A DNA stretch of 39,897 nucleotides, from NCBI GenBank assembly GCA_003224715.1, contig QHZP01000100.1, forward strand, positions 1-39,897, given 5' to 3'. Numbering within the stretch: the stretch's first letter is position 1; every line of letters begins with the position of its first letter. The notes under the pieces are model-generated. The model did not search any database. It saw nothing but the letters and a program-made list of their open reading frames with translations, and had not been told where the DNA came from. The DNA comes from Acidobacteriota bacterium (GTDB lineage: Bacteria > Acidobacteriota > Terriglobia > Versatilivoradales > Versatilivoraceae). Of this stretch, positions 9,660-18,975 are shown piece by piece. The translations under genes and the position numbers were made by a program.

Positions 9660-10799
9660 TTAACGGTAGAGTACGAGCTTTCTGTCGCTCGGAAGTCCGG
9701 ATCTGCCCGCTGGCGATCTGGTAGGATCCACTTTACCGCTGGTATTGCAGAACCCTACGAATTCCCCGGTCACATCCACATTACCGTTGGGAACACGATT
9801 GTTTATAAAGAAGCAGACAATGTCAAAGATATAAACTGGGCAGTCCCTCCCATTCTGAATCGCCTGCAAGCTGACGGGATCAGAAGAAACGAGGGGCACA
9901 CGAAGAATCCTTCTGCCATTGCCATGCAATGATTGCCCGTAGGAGCTGTATCCTGCAAGGTATTCGGAGTAAGTAATCCCTTGACGAGTGTCGGTGTCGG
10001 AGTCAAAACGATCATTGAGCCCTTGCCTAACAGGCCCAGCATTAACCCCTGGCTTAGAACAGATGGCATCCCCGACTCCAATGCATCCCGTTGAGCCTCC
10101 ATAAAGCAGATCACGAACCAGCGATGCACCGCTATTCCCACCTGTTATCGGGCTGAAATCCAACACAAGGTAATTTCCTGATCCTGTGGGAGGAGGGTTA
10201 TTCCCACCCCCAAAACGGAGGGTGTACTGTTGTCCTGTAACGTAGTTTGTAACCAGCCCTCCAGGCCCCACTAGAGGTTCAGGCGTCAATGGGGATAAGC
10301 CATCGCAAGCGTAGTTCAACGGCGGGCTTTGTCCAGCCACAGCAACTGCATCGACATTTTGGGTACTGGCAATTCCGGGTAATACCTTGATCAACGCCAA
10401 GTCCATGTTCTTCTGTGTGATAACCTTCACAAATCTTATGCTCGCTGGACTTGCTGCAGCAGTAGCCTGAGATACATACCCACTGTCGCGGACAGCGCTG
10501 AAAGTGACTTCATCGGCAGTCACAGTTACGGGTTGACTATTGAAATTGTAATTGTTACTAGCGGCCACGGCGGACGACACTGCTGCATCAATCCCGCTGG
10601 CTGCACCATTCAACTCAGCAGCTCCAGCCATGGCTGCAGCGTCCACGGCATTTTGGAGTTCGCTTTTAACATTATAGAGCCTTCCTAAATCGAAAGCTAG
10701 CCCCGCCATGCCAAGAAATACTAACAGCCCTGCCGCTACTATGAAAATAACAACACCTTTTTCGTTTCTTGATGGCTGATTGTTTGACCTAGTAACCAT
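9660..10799 (-). CDS. TadG-like protein (Flp pilus-assembly TadE/G-like)
   Basis: 379 aa; 'NEKGVVIFIVAAGLLVFLGMAGLAFDLGRLYNVKSELQNAVDAAAMAGAAEL' TadG-type N-terminus. Confidence 0.85.
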   Translation of the reverse strand: MVTRSNNQPSRNEKGVVIFIVAAGLLVFLGMAGLAFDLGRLYNVKSELQNAVDAAAMAGAAELNGAASGIDAAVSSAVAASNNYNFNSQPVTVTADEVTFSAVRDSGYVSQATAAASPASIRFVKVITQKNMDLALIKVLPGIASTQNVDAVAVAGQSPPLNYACDGLSPLTPEPLVGPGGLVTNYVTGQQYTLRFGGGNNPPPTGSGNYLVLDFSPITGGNSGASLVRDLLYGGSTGCIGVGDAICSKPGVNAGPVRQGLNDRFDSDTDTRQGITYSEYLAGYSSYGQSLHGNGRRILRVPLVSSDPVSLQAIQNGRDCPVYIFDIVCFFINNRVPNGNVDVTGEFVGFCNTSGKVDPTRSPAGRSGLPSDRKLVLYR

Positions 10800-10903
10800 T
10801 GGAAATGCGCCTTTTGGGAAATTTTACTTCACCTGCCTTGCCAAATGCTTCAACTACCAATATCGATTTCTGGTGGGAAAAGTTTAATCGCGATGCTTGG
10901 TGG

Positions 10904-12349
10904 CTAGGGCTTACTTGAGCTAGTAGACCCAGCCTCGGAGGAACCAGCTCTTCCATCGACACGACCTACTTTCCCGTCAAACTTTTGTGGATCCAAAAAC
11001 GGCTTAGGAGCCTCAGGTAGAGGAGGTAACTGATCGGGATTTAGCGGTTTCACAAATTTTGGAGTCACTAAAACCAGTAATTCCGTCTTTGACTTTTGGA
11101 GCTGTCGGCTTCTGAAAAGGTAACCCAGGATTGGAATATCTCCCAGACCGGGAATCTTGTTATAAACTTCAGACAGACGGTTATCAATGAGTCCTGCAAT
11201 GGCAAAACTCTGTCCGTCCGCCAGTTCTATCTCAGTTTCGGCTTTTCGAGTGCTTAAGGCTGGAATAAAGAAACCACCAATCGTCACTGCGTTAGTGAAG
11301 TCTAAAGCACTCACTTCTGGTGCAACTTTCAATCGTATTTTGCCGCTCGGAGTGATATTGGGGGTAAAATTGAGTCGAACACCAAACTGCTTGAACTGAA
11401 TTGTCACAGAATTGAGATTTTGTGAACTTTGAACAACGGGAATTGGGAATTCACCACCTGCCAGAAAACTGGCCTCTTTCCCATTCGATGCCAGCAAATT
11501 GGGCTCAGCTAGTATTTGAAGCAGGTTTTTTTGTTGCAAAGCTTTGATGGTAGCACCCAGATTGAGGTCGAAGCGAAAAGCAAAAATATTCAAGACATCC
11601 TGGAGGGTCTGGGTAGATGTAAATCCAGGCCCTCGGGCAGGCTGGACTGTATTGAGGTTCACATCCCTCAGACCACTTCCAAACTGTTGAGTGGAAATTG
11701 AACCGAGAGTATTCCCAGCCCCGGTATTGAATAGGTTGATACCTAACTGTTGCGTGGCTGAACGATCCACATCGGCAAACTTAACTTGAAGCAAAATCTG
11801 CTCTGCATCCGGAGGGGGCGGTAATTGCAATAGGTTAATTACTTTTTGAGAAAAAGAGCCGGCAATTTCGACGGCCTTTTCTACAACATGGGGATCACTC
11901 GCAGTTCCCGAGAGCACCACGGCTCCCTTGGCAGAAGAAATATTAATATTCTCGGTTGGAAACTGCTCCTCAATCTGTCGCTGCAATAATGAAATATCAA
12001 CTTCCACTACCAAATCATAACTGGTACTTTTTCCTGTCCGGTCCCAAAGAATAAGGCTGACAATTCCTGGTGCCTTGCCATGAATCATAACCTGCTGAGG
12101 AGAGATCACAACCTGATCTGCTATGGCTGCATCGGTTATGGAGACCCTTTCGATGGGCTCAGCCGTATTCACGATAATAGACTTTGAAACGATGGCCGTG
12201 AGTTGAGGGACATCGGAAACGTGCTGTCGTATTGGGGCTTGGGCTATCAAATCCTGATTCACGTAGCCCATGATGAATGTTCCCGTTATTAGGAGTAGTA
12301 TCATTGTGCAGTGAAAGGGCTTCTCGAAAATAGCGACAACGTGCTCCAT
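10904..12349 (-). CDS. cpaC: Tad secretin RcpA/CpaC
   Basis: N-terminal BON/pilus-formation region and C-terminal secretin core 'LLQILAEPNLLASNGKEASFLAGGEFPIP...LRLKVAPEVS..GLGDIPILGYLFRS'. Preferred ATG at 12349 has SD AGGAGG; the track ORF extends to 12382. Confidence 0.92.
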   Translation of the reverse strand: MEHVVAIFEKPFHCTMILLLITGTFIMGYVNQDLIAQAPIRQHVSDVPQLTAIVSKSIIVNTAEPIERVSITDAAIADQVVISPQQVMIHGKAPGIVSLILWDRTGKSTSYDLVVEVDISLLQRQIEEQFPTENINISSAKGAVVLSGTASDPHVVEKAVEIAGSFSQKVINLLQLPPPPDAEQILLQVKFADVDRSATQQLGINLFNTGAGNTLGSISTQQFGSGLRDVNLNTVQPARGPGFTSTQTLQDVLNIFAFRFDLNLGATIKALQQKNLLQILAEPNLLASNGKEASFLAGGEFPIPVVQSSQNLNSVTIQFKQFGVRLNFTPNITPSGKIRLKVAPEVSALDFTNAVTIGGFFIPALSTRKAETEIELADGQSFAIAGLIDNRLSEVYNKIPGLGDIPILGYLFRSRQLQKSKTELLVLVTPKFVKPLNPDQLPPLPEAPKPFLDPQKFDGKVGRVDGRAGSSEAGSTSSSKP

Positions 12350-12547
12350 GAAAGTTTTTCCTCCTGAGATTTGCGGAACCAAGTCTGGCAGCTTGCGTCT
12401 CCCAAGAAACTGGATGCTGTCCTAATCTAGCTCCTTCAAGAATTCGTCAATATGTGTCAATTGATATTAGAGACAAGCGCTGAACTGTATGACGTAAAAA
12501 ACCGAAAAACTCCTTTACAGATATCTTTGTGCTGTGTTCTGTCGAAA

Positions 12548-13376
12548 TCAAAACTTCACGGTGGCTCGCTGATCGCCCTTAATAACTTCGATATTCGTTG
12601 CTGGAGCAACAGGTGGAGGTGGCGTCGGAATCACCTGTGGAACGCGCCTGGGCGCCTTAACAACTGCGGGAGGAGGAGCAGAGCCACGAATCAATTGACT
12701 CATCTGAATTCCGCGAGTCTTCGCCTCCTCCATATCGAGAGGATTCCTCAATGCCAATTGGAACTGACCCTGAGAACTGGCGCTGGTGAGCTTTTCCACT
12801 TCTTCGGGAGTCACAAACAGGGTCACGGCCGTAACCGTCACTGGTTTGCCCTCTGCATCCTTTTGGATAGCCGGACCTGCGCTGGCCACATAGACGTTTT
12901 GCAGCACTATCTTCGTAATAGCCTCCTGTGCACCAACTGGAGTTGCGGTTAGAACAACGTCCACTCGAGTTCCTGGCAAGACATATCCCACGACACCGAT
13001 GATTTCATTGGCTCGAATAGACATAGCCCTTTGGCCCTGGGGGATGGCTGGAGGCAAACCGGCTCCGGTTAAGTTTTGATTCGAGAAGGGGCTCATTGTC
13101 CACGACAGGCTGAATTAATCCTCTGCCAACCAAATCTTCCTTGCGCTCAAAGTAACCGGCTGGGAGGTTGGTCGCCGGCCAAGGAACAAATTTGAGACTC
13201 TCATCTTTGAGCAGAGTGCCCAGCGGTAATTTCCCCGAGGCCACGACAATGCTCTTTTCTGGGGTTCTTTCAACCCTCACCGGTCGTGTCTGAAGATAGG
13301 TATAGACGGCATAACTTAATAGTCCCCCTACCGATACTGCAACAATCAGAACTATAAGGATCCTTGCCCTGTTCAT
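12548..13376 (-). pseudogene. cpaB: CpaB/RcpC pilus assembly protein split by a single-frame shift
   Basis: N-terminal frame 13376-13005: MNRARILIVLIVAVSVGGLLSYAVYTYL...FERKEDLVGRGLIQPVVDNEPLLESK. C-terminal frame 13096-12548: NLTGAGLPPAIPQGQRAMSIRANEIIGVVGYVLPGTRVDVVLTATP. Together they read as one CpaB (SAF domain). SD AAAAGGAG before 13376. Confidence 0.82.
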
Positions 13377-13423
13377 GAATCACTCCTTTTCAAAAGGTTA
13401 TTCATTGCTGTATAGAGAGTGGT

Positions 13424-13969
13424 TTAGAACCCGAAGTCTGGAATCCGCTTGAGCCATACTGCCAGGATAACTCCCGCTGCAATTGCTACACCATAAGGCA
13501 ACTTGATTGAAGTCTCGTTTCTGATCGTCAGATTTGCGTCTTTGTTGTGAGTGCGCAGAATCCAATCCAGGAGCAAGATCTTCAAATTGCGAAAAGTTTG
13601 AGAAAATGCTTTCTTGTAAAGTATCAATATTAACGCCAAGACACCGCCGACAAGTGCCATCCAGATAAAGGAATAGAAAACCAGTTTCGGGCCAAGAAAG
13701 GCTCCTGCAACGCAAAGTAGTTTCACGTCGCCCGCTCCCATGCCACCCACTCTATACACAAAAAACAAAAGCAAAAAGCCAATTATGAGCCCAGTAATGC
13801 TTGAGGAGAGACCCTTAGCTCCATATAGGTGAAAGTTTAGAATCACACCCAGTAGAGCGGACGGAACAGTAAGCCAGTTGGGGATCTTCTGTGTGAGAAC
13901 ATCAATGACGGCCGCAACCACCACACACGTAATTGCTGCGCCGCAAAGATAATGATTCATCGAATCCAA
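13424..13969 (-). CDS. cpaA: Prepilin peptidase CpaA/TadV (A24)
   Basis: 181 aa; 'DVLTQKIPNWLTVPSALLGVILN' and 'GGMGAGDVKLLCVAGAFLG': both A24 aspartate motifs. Confidence 0.92.
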   Translation of the reverse strand: MDSMNHYLCGAAITCVVVAAVIDVLTQKIPNWLTVPSALLGVILNFHLYGAKGLSSSITGLIIGFLLLFFVYRVGGMGAGDVKLLCVAGAFLGPKLVFYSFIWMALVGGVLALILILYKKAFSQTFRNLKILLLDWILRTHNKDANLTIRNETSIKLPYGVAIAAGVILAVWLKRIPDFGF

Positions 13970-14050
13970 TCAGCATGAGTATTTCAGGTACCGTATGTTT
14001 CCTTGCATACAATTGAGTTCAAAACTTGTATCGACAGAGTATAGCAAATA

Positions 14051-14068
14051 GATTACGATTTCGTAATC
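14051..14068. repeat. 18-nt near-perfect palindrome
   Basis: GATTACGA-TT-TCGTAATC (8-bp arms, 2-nt centre) between the flp terminator and cpaA. Confidence 0.6.
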
Positions 14069-14075
14069 CTGAAAC

Positions 14076-14114
14076 AAAAAAAAGTCCAGTGGGGAACGCC
14101 CACTGGACTTTTTT
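14076..14114 (-). terminator. Rho-independent terminator or attenuator after flp
   Basis: Perfect 10-bp stem GTCCAGTGGG (14084-14093)/CCCACTGGAC (14099-14108), 5-nt loop, flanked by A8 and T6 on the + strand, so it could act in both directions. Confidence 0.85.
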
Positions 14115-14129
14115 GGAAAAACGGAAAAT

Positions 14130-14303
14130 TTAGGAGCCTGAGGTCAGGGTGCTAGCAGATTGACTGAAAACCTTGTTTACGGCACTTCCTAGTATCGGCA
14201 GGGTAACGATTGCTGCCAATGCGAGGAATACAAGCAAGAGAGCATATTCGACCAGGTCCTGTCCGTCTTCCTCCTTCATAAACCTTTTTGTTAATTCTAA
14301 CAT
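14130..14303 (-). CDS. flp: Flp/Fap-type major pilin, 57 aa
   Basis: Read directly: MLELTKRFMKEEDGQDLVEYALLLVFLALAAIVTLPILGSAVNKVFSQSASTLTSGS*. Canonical G|QDLVEYALLL Flp processing site. SD AAAGGAG upstream. Not in the ORF track. Confidence 0.93.
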   Translation of the reverse strand: MLELTKRFMKEEDGQDLVEYALLLVFLALAAIVTLPILGSAVNKVFSQSASTLTSGS

Positions 14304-14431
14304 AGTGTTGATTCTCCTTTTTAAAGTTTACTTGTCTTGGATCGTCACTGCCTGGGAAAAATTTAGTACAAAATAGATGGTCTTTTTTTCATCCACCCCT
14401 CCAACCAATGACCACTTTGCCGTTTGGAGGC

Positions 14432-14448
14432 GCGGTTATTCTAACCGC
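14432..14448. repeat. Inverted repeat in the flp leader
   Basis: GCGGTTA-TTC-TAACCGC, 7-bp arms. Confidence 0.5.
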
Positions 14449-14981
14449 TGGTGCCATTCTTGCTAGAGCAACTCCGTATCCAAATGGCTTACTTCTGTTC
14501 CTTATCACTTCCCTCAATTGCCTTCAACCCCGAATTAAATAAAGAAATGGCGAAAGTATAAAAGTTATAAATGCTCTCTTGGAAAACCAAAAGGAAATTC
14601 TCTTCTTTGCTCAATTCTGTCTTCGCCAATCCAATATCCGTATATTTTTTGGTCTTTGTTGACTTTTGTCAATCAGGTTCTTAACTAATCTACCAACCAA
14701 TATCTAACCGTCACCACGCAAGAGTCCATATGACGCTGACATTATCAAAGGCACTATGGAAAGAGTCAATTACCCAACGGGAGGATGTTCGCTCCGTTTA
14801 CGGAAGGACTCTTACTGCGGCCACTCATACCAAAGTACTAGTCCCGGCGCCCCTACAACCTGGCGACTCTACAAATAGATGAGATAGTAATAAGTGAAAG
14901 TCGTCCACATTCAAAGCATCCAAGCCTGAGAAAATCCTACCGGCCAATCCTTCCCAGTCAATCTTCACTGTTCACTTTCCC

Positions 14982-15641
14982 TTATGACCCTTCTACCAAT
15001 CCGTTGCGCATAGCATAAAGGGCGAGTTCTAGCCGGTCATTGATCTCCAATTTTTGAAAGATATTACTCAGATGTGTCTTGACTGTCTGCTCGCTGATAA
15101 AAAGTTTGCTGGCTATTTCTTTATTACGACAACCGGAGGCTATCAGCGCAACAACTTCTTTTTCACGATGAGAGAGTTCCCTCTTGTCCCTTTCCGAGTC
15201 CCTCTCACCACGGTATTTCCTGGAAAGGCTCTCCACCACTTGAGTCATGGTCGAAGTGTCCGCCCAAAGTTCTCCTTCGAAAACTTTTCGAATGCCTTTT
15301 ATTAGAAATTCGCTGGCGGCATGCTTTAAGATAATCCCTCGTGCCCCATCCTTGATGACTTTCACGCTCTCCGACTGACTGATCTGTGCAGTAAGAACAA
15401 TTACTTTCAACAAAGGATATTGTTCGACAATTTGAGGCAATACTTGGAGCCCATTGATTCTTTCCATCTTAATGTCAAGAAGTAAGATGTCCGGCTTGCA
15501 TTGAGTCAACAAGGCAACGACCTCCTCACCGTCTACGGCTTCCCCCACCATTTCAATATCCGGCTCTAAGGTTAGGATTCTCTTGATGCCCTCGCGAAAC
15601 AGCGTATGATCATCAACGATGGCAACTTTGATAGTCGACAC
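14982..15641 (-). CDS. NarL/FixJ-family response regulator
   Basis: 219 aa; receiver 'VAIVDDHTLFREGIKRIL..DILLLDIKM' and LuxR HTH 'LSHREKEVVALIASGCRNKEIASKLFISEQTVKTHLSNIFQKLEINDR'. GTG start. Confidence 0.93.
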   Translation of the reverse strand: MSTIKVAIVDDHTLFREGIKRILTLEPDIEMVGEAVDGEEVVALLTQCKPDILLLDIKMERINGLQVLPQIVEQYPLLKVIVLTAQISQSESVKVIKDGARGIILKHAASEFLIKGIRKVFEGELWADTSTMTQVVESLSRKYRGERDSERDKRELSHREKEVVALIASGCRNKEIASKLFISEQTVKTHLSNIFQKLEINDRLELALYAMRNGLVEGS

Positions 15642-15660
15642 TTACAAGCCTCACTTTCTG

Positions 15661-17370
15661 CTAGGCGTCTTGTTCAACCGCGATGGGTATACGAATGTGT
15701 AGTGAACTCCCCTTTCCAGGTGAAGAGTCAACTTCCAGGGTTCCACTCAAGGCTCGGGTTCGTTCGTAAATGGACCAAGGTTGCCCTGAAATCGGCTTGC
15801 CGCTCAGTCCTACCTTCCGAGGAAAGCCACACCCGTCGTCGGATATCATTAAGTTGGCAGTTGTGTCATCTCGATTCAATTTGATCAGAACCTGACGCGC
15901 CGCCGCATGTTTCTTTATGTTCGTCAACCCTTCATGAATGATTTGATATATTTCACTGCTCACTTGCCGGGGAAGATCCAGTTCTTCCGGTTCAATGCAC
16001 AGGCTCACCTCTAGACCATTCTGTCTTTCGAACTCCTGCACATATCCCTTGAGAGCCTCGGCCAACTTGTGACTCGCCACACATGGAGTCCTGAGTCGTT
16101 TCATATAATTTCTAAGTTCACTGTGTTCGGACCGAACTATCCTTTGTAACTCTCTCAGTTCATTTCTAAGTTCTTGAGAAGATTCGCAGGACAGTTTACG
16201 ACAAACCTCAATCCTGAGGTCCAAGCTGGCTAAGGATTGAACCAGTCCGTCATGCAAATCTCTGGCAATCCTATTTTTCTCCTCTAAGACAGAGAGAGTC
16301 TGCATGCGCTTGAGCAAGCGATAGTTTTCGATCAGAGGCCCCACTTGCGAAACGATAAGCCTTAGATATTGCAAGTCTGAATGGGTGAAGCGTTCTCGAA
16401 CCCTGTTCACTAGATAGACCCGGCCTCTAAATTGTTCGTTGAAGAAAACCGGTACGGAAAGGACGGAGTCCATCTCAAAGAAAGAGATCAACCGCCTATT
16501 GGGTTGAAAACCTTGTGTTACTATTCTCTGGGTATCAAAGTCATAAACCAAAATATCCTTCAGACCAAGCATCCTGGCGAGCTTTCTCCGAGGGTTCATC
16601 AAATAGCCCCAATTATGGCGAGGTGTGACTAGTAATTCAATTTCATCAGAGTACAGCTCAACTATTCGATAGGAATTGAACGTTCTTTCTCGGTATGCTT
16701 TTCTTAGTAGAAAGAATCTATCCGCTTCATTAAACACCAGAAAGCATTGCTCGACCTGGAAAAGACTTCTGACCTTTTCCATTAGTTCCTCGAGCATTTG
16801 GGAAAAACGGTCCTTGATTCTTATAGAACTCGACAATTCAGCCAGGGTAAATAATTGTCTCTGAGCTTTTTTCTGATGTTCACCGAGATATCCAATCAAG
16901 CAAGCCAAAACATAAAGATAGGTGGGACGAATCAAGAACCCATAAGAGCTAAAGTCCCGGGGTGCGGTGGCAGTGGCAAAATGCACGATCACATACATTC
17001 CCACATTGGCAGTATTTACAAAAAAAGTCTCCTTAAAGCCCCAACGAAAGCTGGCCGTGATTAAAGAAAAAACATAGAAGAGGAAGAATGGACTATTTTC
17101 TCCCTGTGTATGGAGAAGAATCACTGGAAACCATAGTGCATCAATTGCTTGAGTACAAAATCCCACGCGCTTCGCCTTCATGAGATTTCGATCCACAATC
17201 CAAATCACTGCAATTGAATAAAGAAAGTACAAGGCGACCACACTGTAGGATACATTAGATTGCTGCAGAGATTGACCGCGGTCCGAGAGAAAGAGCTCAA
17301 TGGCTGCAATGGAGAGAATTAGTCTGGCCCCGGCAATGATGCGCTCTGTGCGATAGGATCTCTCTTCCAT
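15661..17370 (-). CDS. NarL-family sensor histidine kinase (TM N-terminus, GAF-like middle, HisKA_3 and HATPase_c)
   Basis: 'EEKNRIARDLHDGLVQSLASLDLRIEV' (HisKA_3), 'IIHEGLTNIKKHAAARQVLIKL..ISDDGCGF' (HATPase). Preferred ATG 17370; the track ORF starts at TTG 17379. Confidence 0.9.
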   Translation of the reverse strand: MEERSYRTERIIAGARLILSIAAIELFLSDRGQSLQQSNVSYSVVALYFLYSIAVIWIVDRNLMKAKRVGFCTQAIDALWFPVILLHTQGENSPFFLFYVFSLITASFRWGFKETFFVNTANVGMYVIVHFATATAPRDFSSYGFLIRPTYLYVLACLIGYLGEHQKKAQRQLFTLAELSSSIRIKDRFSQMLEELMEKVRSLFQVEQCFLVFNEADRFFLLRKAYRERTFNSYRIVELYSDEIELLVTPRHNWGYLMNPRRKLARMLGLKDILVYDFDTQRIVTQGFQPNRRLISFFEMDSVLSVPVFFNEQFRGRVYLVNRVRERFTHSDLQYLRLIVSQVGPLIENYRLLKRMQTLSVLEEKNRIARDLHDGLVQSLASLDLRIEVCRKLSCESSQELRNELRELQRIVRSEHSELRNYMKRLRTPCVASHKLAEALKGYVQEFERQNGLEVSLCIEPEELDLPRQVSSEIYQIIHEGLTNIKKHAAARQVLIKLNRDDTTANLMISDDGCGFPRKVGLSGKPISGQPWSIYERTRALSGTLEVDSSPGKGSSLHIRIPIAVEQDA

Positions 17371-17388
17371 AATTTTCAAGTGAAGTCG

Positions 17389-18975
17389 CTAATCTCTTTT
17401 CTTGACGAAGATGATCGCAAAATGGTCATCATAGACTACTTCCCAACCCGGGAGTTCCTTAAGGGCGGAAGCCAATCCGTAATTGACAGGAAGCAATACC
17501 CATTTGACCTTATACTTGTCCAGAACACTTTTCCAAGAATACTCCAGGTTGGTCAAACTTCCATATTCCCTAATGAATTCCGGGCCGTACATATCGCTCC
17601 GTCCATCAAAGAAAACTTTGAGTCGTGGGTAAAATCGATAGATCATGTACCCACCCCAAGAGTCTGTGGTTGCAAAGTTCTTCTCGAAGGACTGCCCTTC
17701 GATGAAATCCGCTGCCTTAACAGGAAATTGTTTACTGTCAAAACTGGCATTGAGAACCTTATGGCCAAACACATATCCTTGATTTAAAGCGATGCCTATC
17801 ATGACCGCACTGGCGACGGTCGGATACAAATAGCCTTTGAATTGCTTTTCGAAGCGGAGAATGTTGCCCGAATAGCGATTGAACCCGCCAACAGTCTTTT
17901 CAACCCAAGAACTATATCCCGGGACTGTCGCGACCGTTTTAAGGTAATCTGTTAGATGACCTACGAGGACCGGCACAATCATCAGCGTATATAGAGGAAC
18001 ATGGCGTACTGAAAACAAAGCCATATGCGTCCAGAAAAGAATGAGTCCCACTTCAATAAAATTAAGACGTTTATAAGAAATACCCAAAATGACGATGCCT
18101 GATAAGAGAATAAGCTCAAAAAAAATAACCACCGGCGTATGGAAATTTGGCGAGGCAAATTCGTTAATCCTATCAATCAGGTACTGCGAGTGCAAGTAAG
18201 AGTCAAAAATGTGTTTATGCACCCTATACCCGTAGGGATTAATTAGTGTTACAGCCAGACAGAGGAAGGCCATCTTAGTAAAGTGCCAAGCCAGACTCTT
18301 GCTAATACCCCTTACTTCCTGGTTGTTGGAGGTAATACTCGTCAGATAATTGCCAAAAGCAAAAATAAACAAAAGGAGGATTCCCACGACGAAACCGCCG
18401 TGGAGATTGGTCCAAACTAAAATAATGGCTGGCAAAATCCACGATACTTTTCGTGGGATCGGTGACCTCGCCATCACTCGACCCTGAACATGCTCCAAGA
18501 GGAAATACCATATCAAAACGAGCAACATGGTAAACAAGTGGGGCCGTGCTAACCAGTGAACAGCCGCGGCAAAGCCCGCCAGGCGAGAAAAAATGAGACA
18601 TATGAGAACGTCCCCCCCTCGTCTAACCGTCCACCAGAACAAGAGCGTAAACGTCAAGGCGAAGGTTAGATTTGCCCAAAGTGCGATCCCATTGAGTCCA
18701 GCATACTTGTGAATGGTAGCCAAAGTGACATCGGCCAGCCATTCCCAGGCAAACCATGGCTTGCCGTAATTGGTATAGGAAAAATAATCCGTGTGCGGCC
18801 AGCTTGCGGTTTGGAGGATGTGCTCGCCATTACGGATATGCCATCCTGTATCACTGTCATAAAGCACTCCAGACTCATTCACCAACGAAGGTCCAAACAA
18901 ATATCCCAAGAACAGAATGTCCTTTATGGATGGAAAGAGCCACCGGGTGAGGTTTGATTTGTTATTTGAAGTCAC
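17389..18975 (-). CDS. Polytopic membrane protein, GT-C-like
   Basis: 528 aa, many TM segments; N-terminal 'YDSDTGWHIRNGEHILQTASWPHTDYFSYTNYGKPWFAWEWLAD' typical of GT-C-like membrane proteins; soluble C-terminus. Confidence 0.6.
   Translation of the reverse strand: MTSNNKSNLTRWLFPSIKDILFLGYLFGPSLVNESGVLYDSDTGWHIRNGEHILQTASWPHTDYFSYTNYGKPWFAWEWLADVTLATIHKYAGLNGIALWANLTFALTFTLLFWWTVRRGGDVLICLIFSRLAGFAAAVHWLARPHLFTMLLVLIWYFLLEHVQGRVMARSPIPRKVSWILPAIILVWTNLHGGFVVGILLLFIFAFGNYLTSITSNNQEVRGISKSLAWHFTKMAFLCLAVTLINPYGYRVHKHIFDSYLHSQYLIDRINEFASPNFHTPVVIFFELILLSGIVILGISYKRLNFIEVGLILFWTHMALFSVRHVPLYTLMIVPVLVGHLTDYLKTVATVPGYSSWVEKTVGGFNRYSGNILRFEKQFKGYLYPTVASAVMIGIALNQGYVFGHKVLNASFDSKQFPVKAADFIEGQSFEKNFATTDSWGGYMIYRFYPRLKVFFDGRSDMYGPEFIREYGSLTNLEYSWKSVLDKYKVKWVLLPVNYGLASALKELPGWEVVYDDHFAIIFVKKRD

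Noticed and set aside
12452-12952. 166-aa + strand ORF opposite cpaB
   Set aside because: Antisense to the conserved CpaB C-terminus; no recognisable family.
14449-14464. Sigma-54-like TGGTGCCATTCTTGCT on + strand
   Set aside because: Points away from flp and has several mismatches in the -24 element.
14304-14520. c-di-GMP-I (GEMM) riboswitch upstream of flp
   Set aside because: Searched by eye because GEMM elements can precede pilin genes. The conserved blocks (ACGCACAGGGCAAACC, GACGCAAAGCC) are not present; only a weak 'ACGGCAAAG' resemblance.
17380-17787. 135-aa + strand ORF
   Set aside because: Antisense to the C-terminus of the GT-C-like gene; no SD or domain signal seen.
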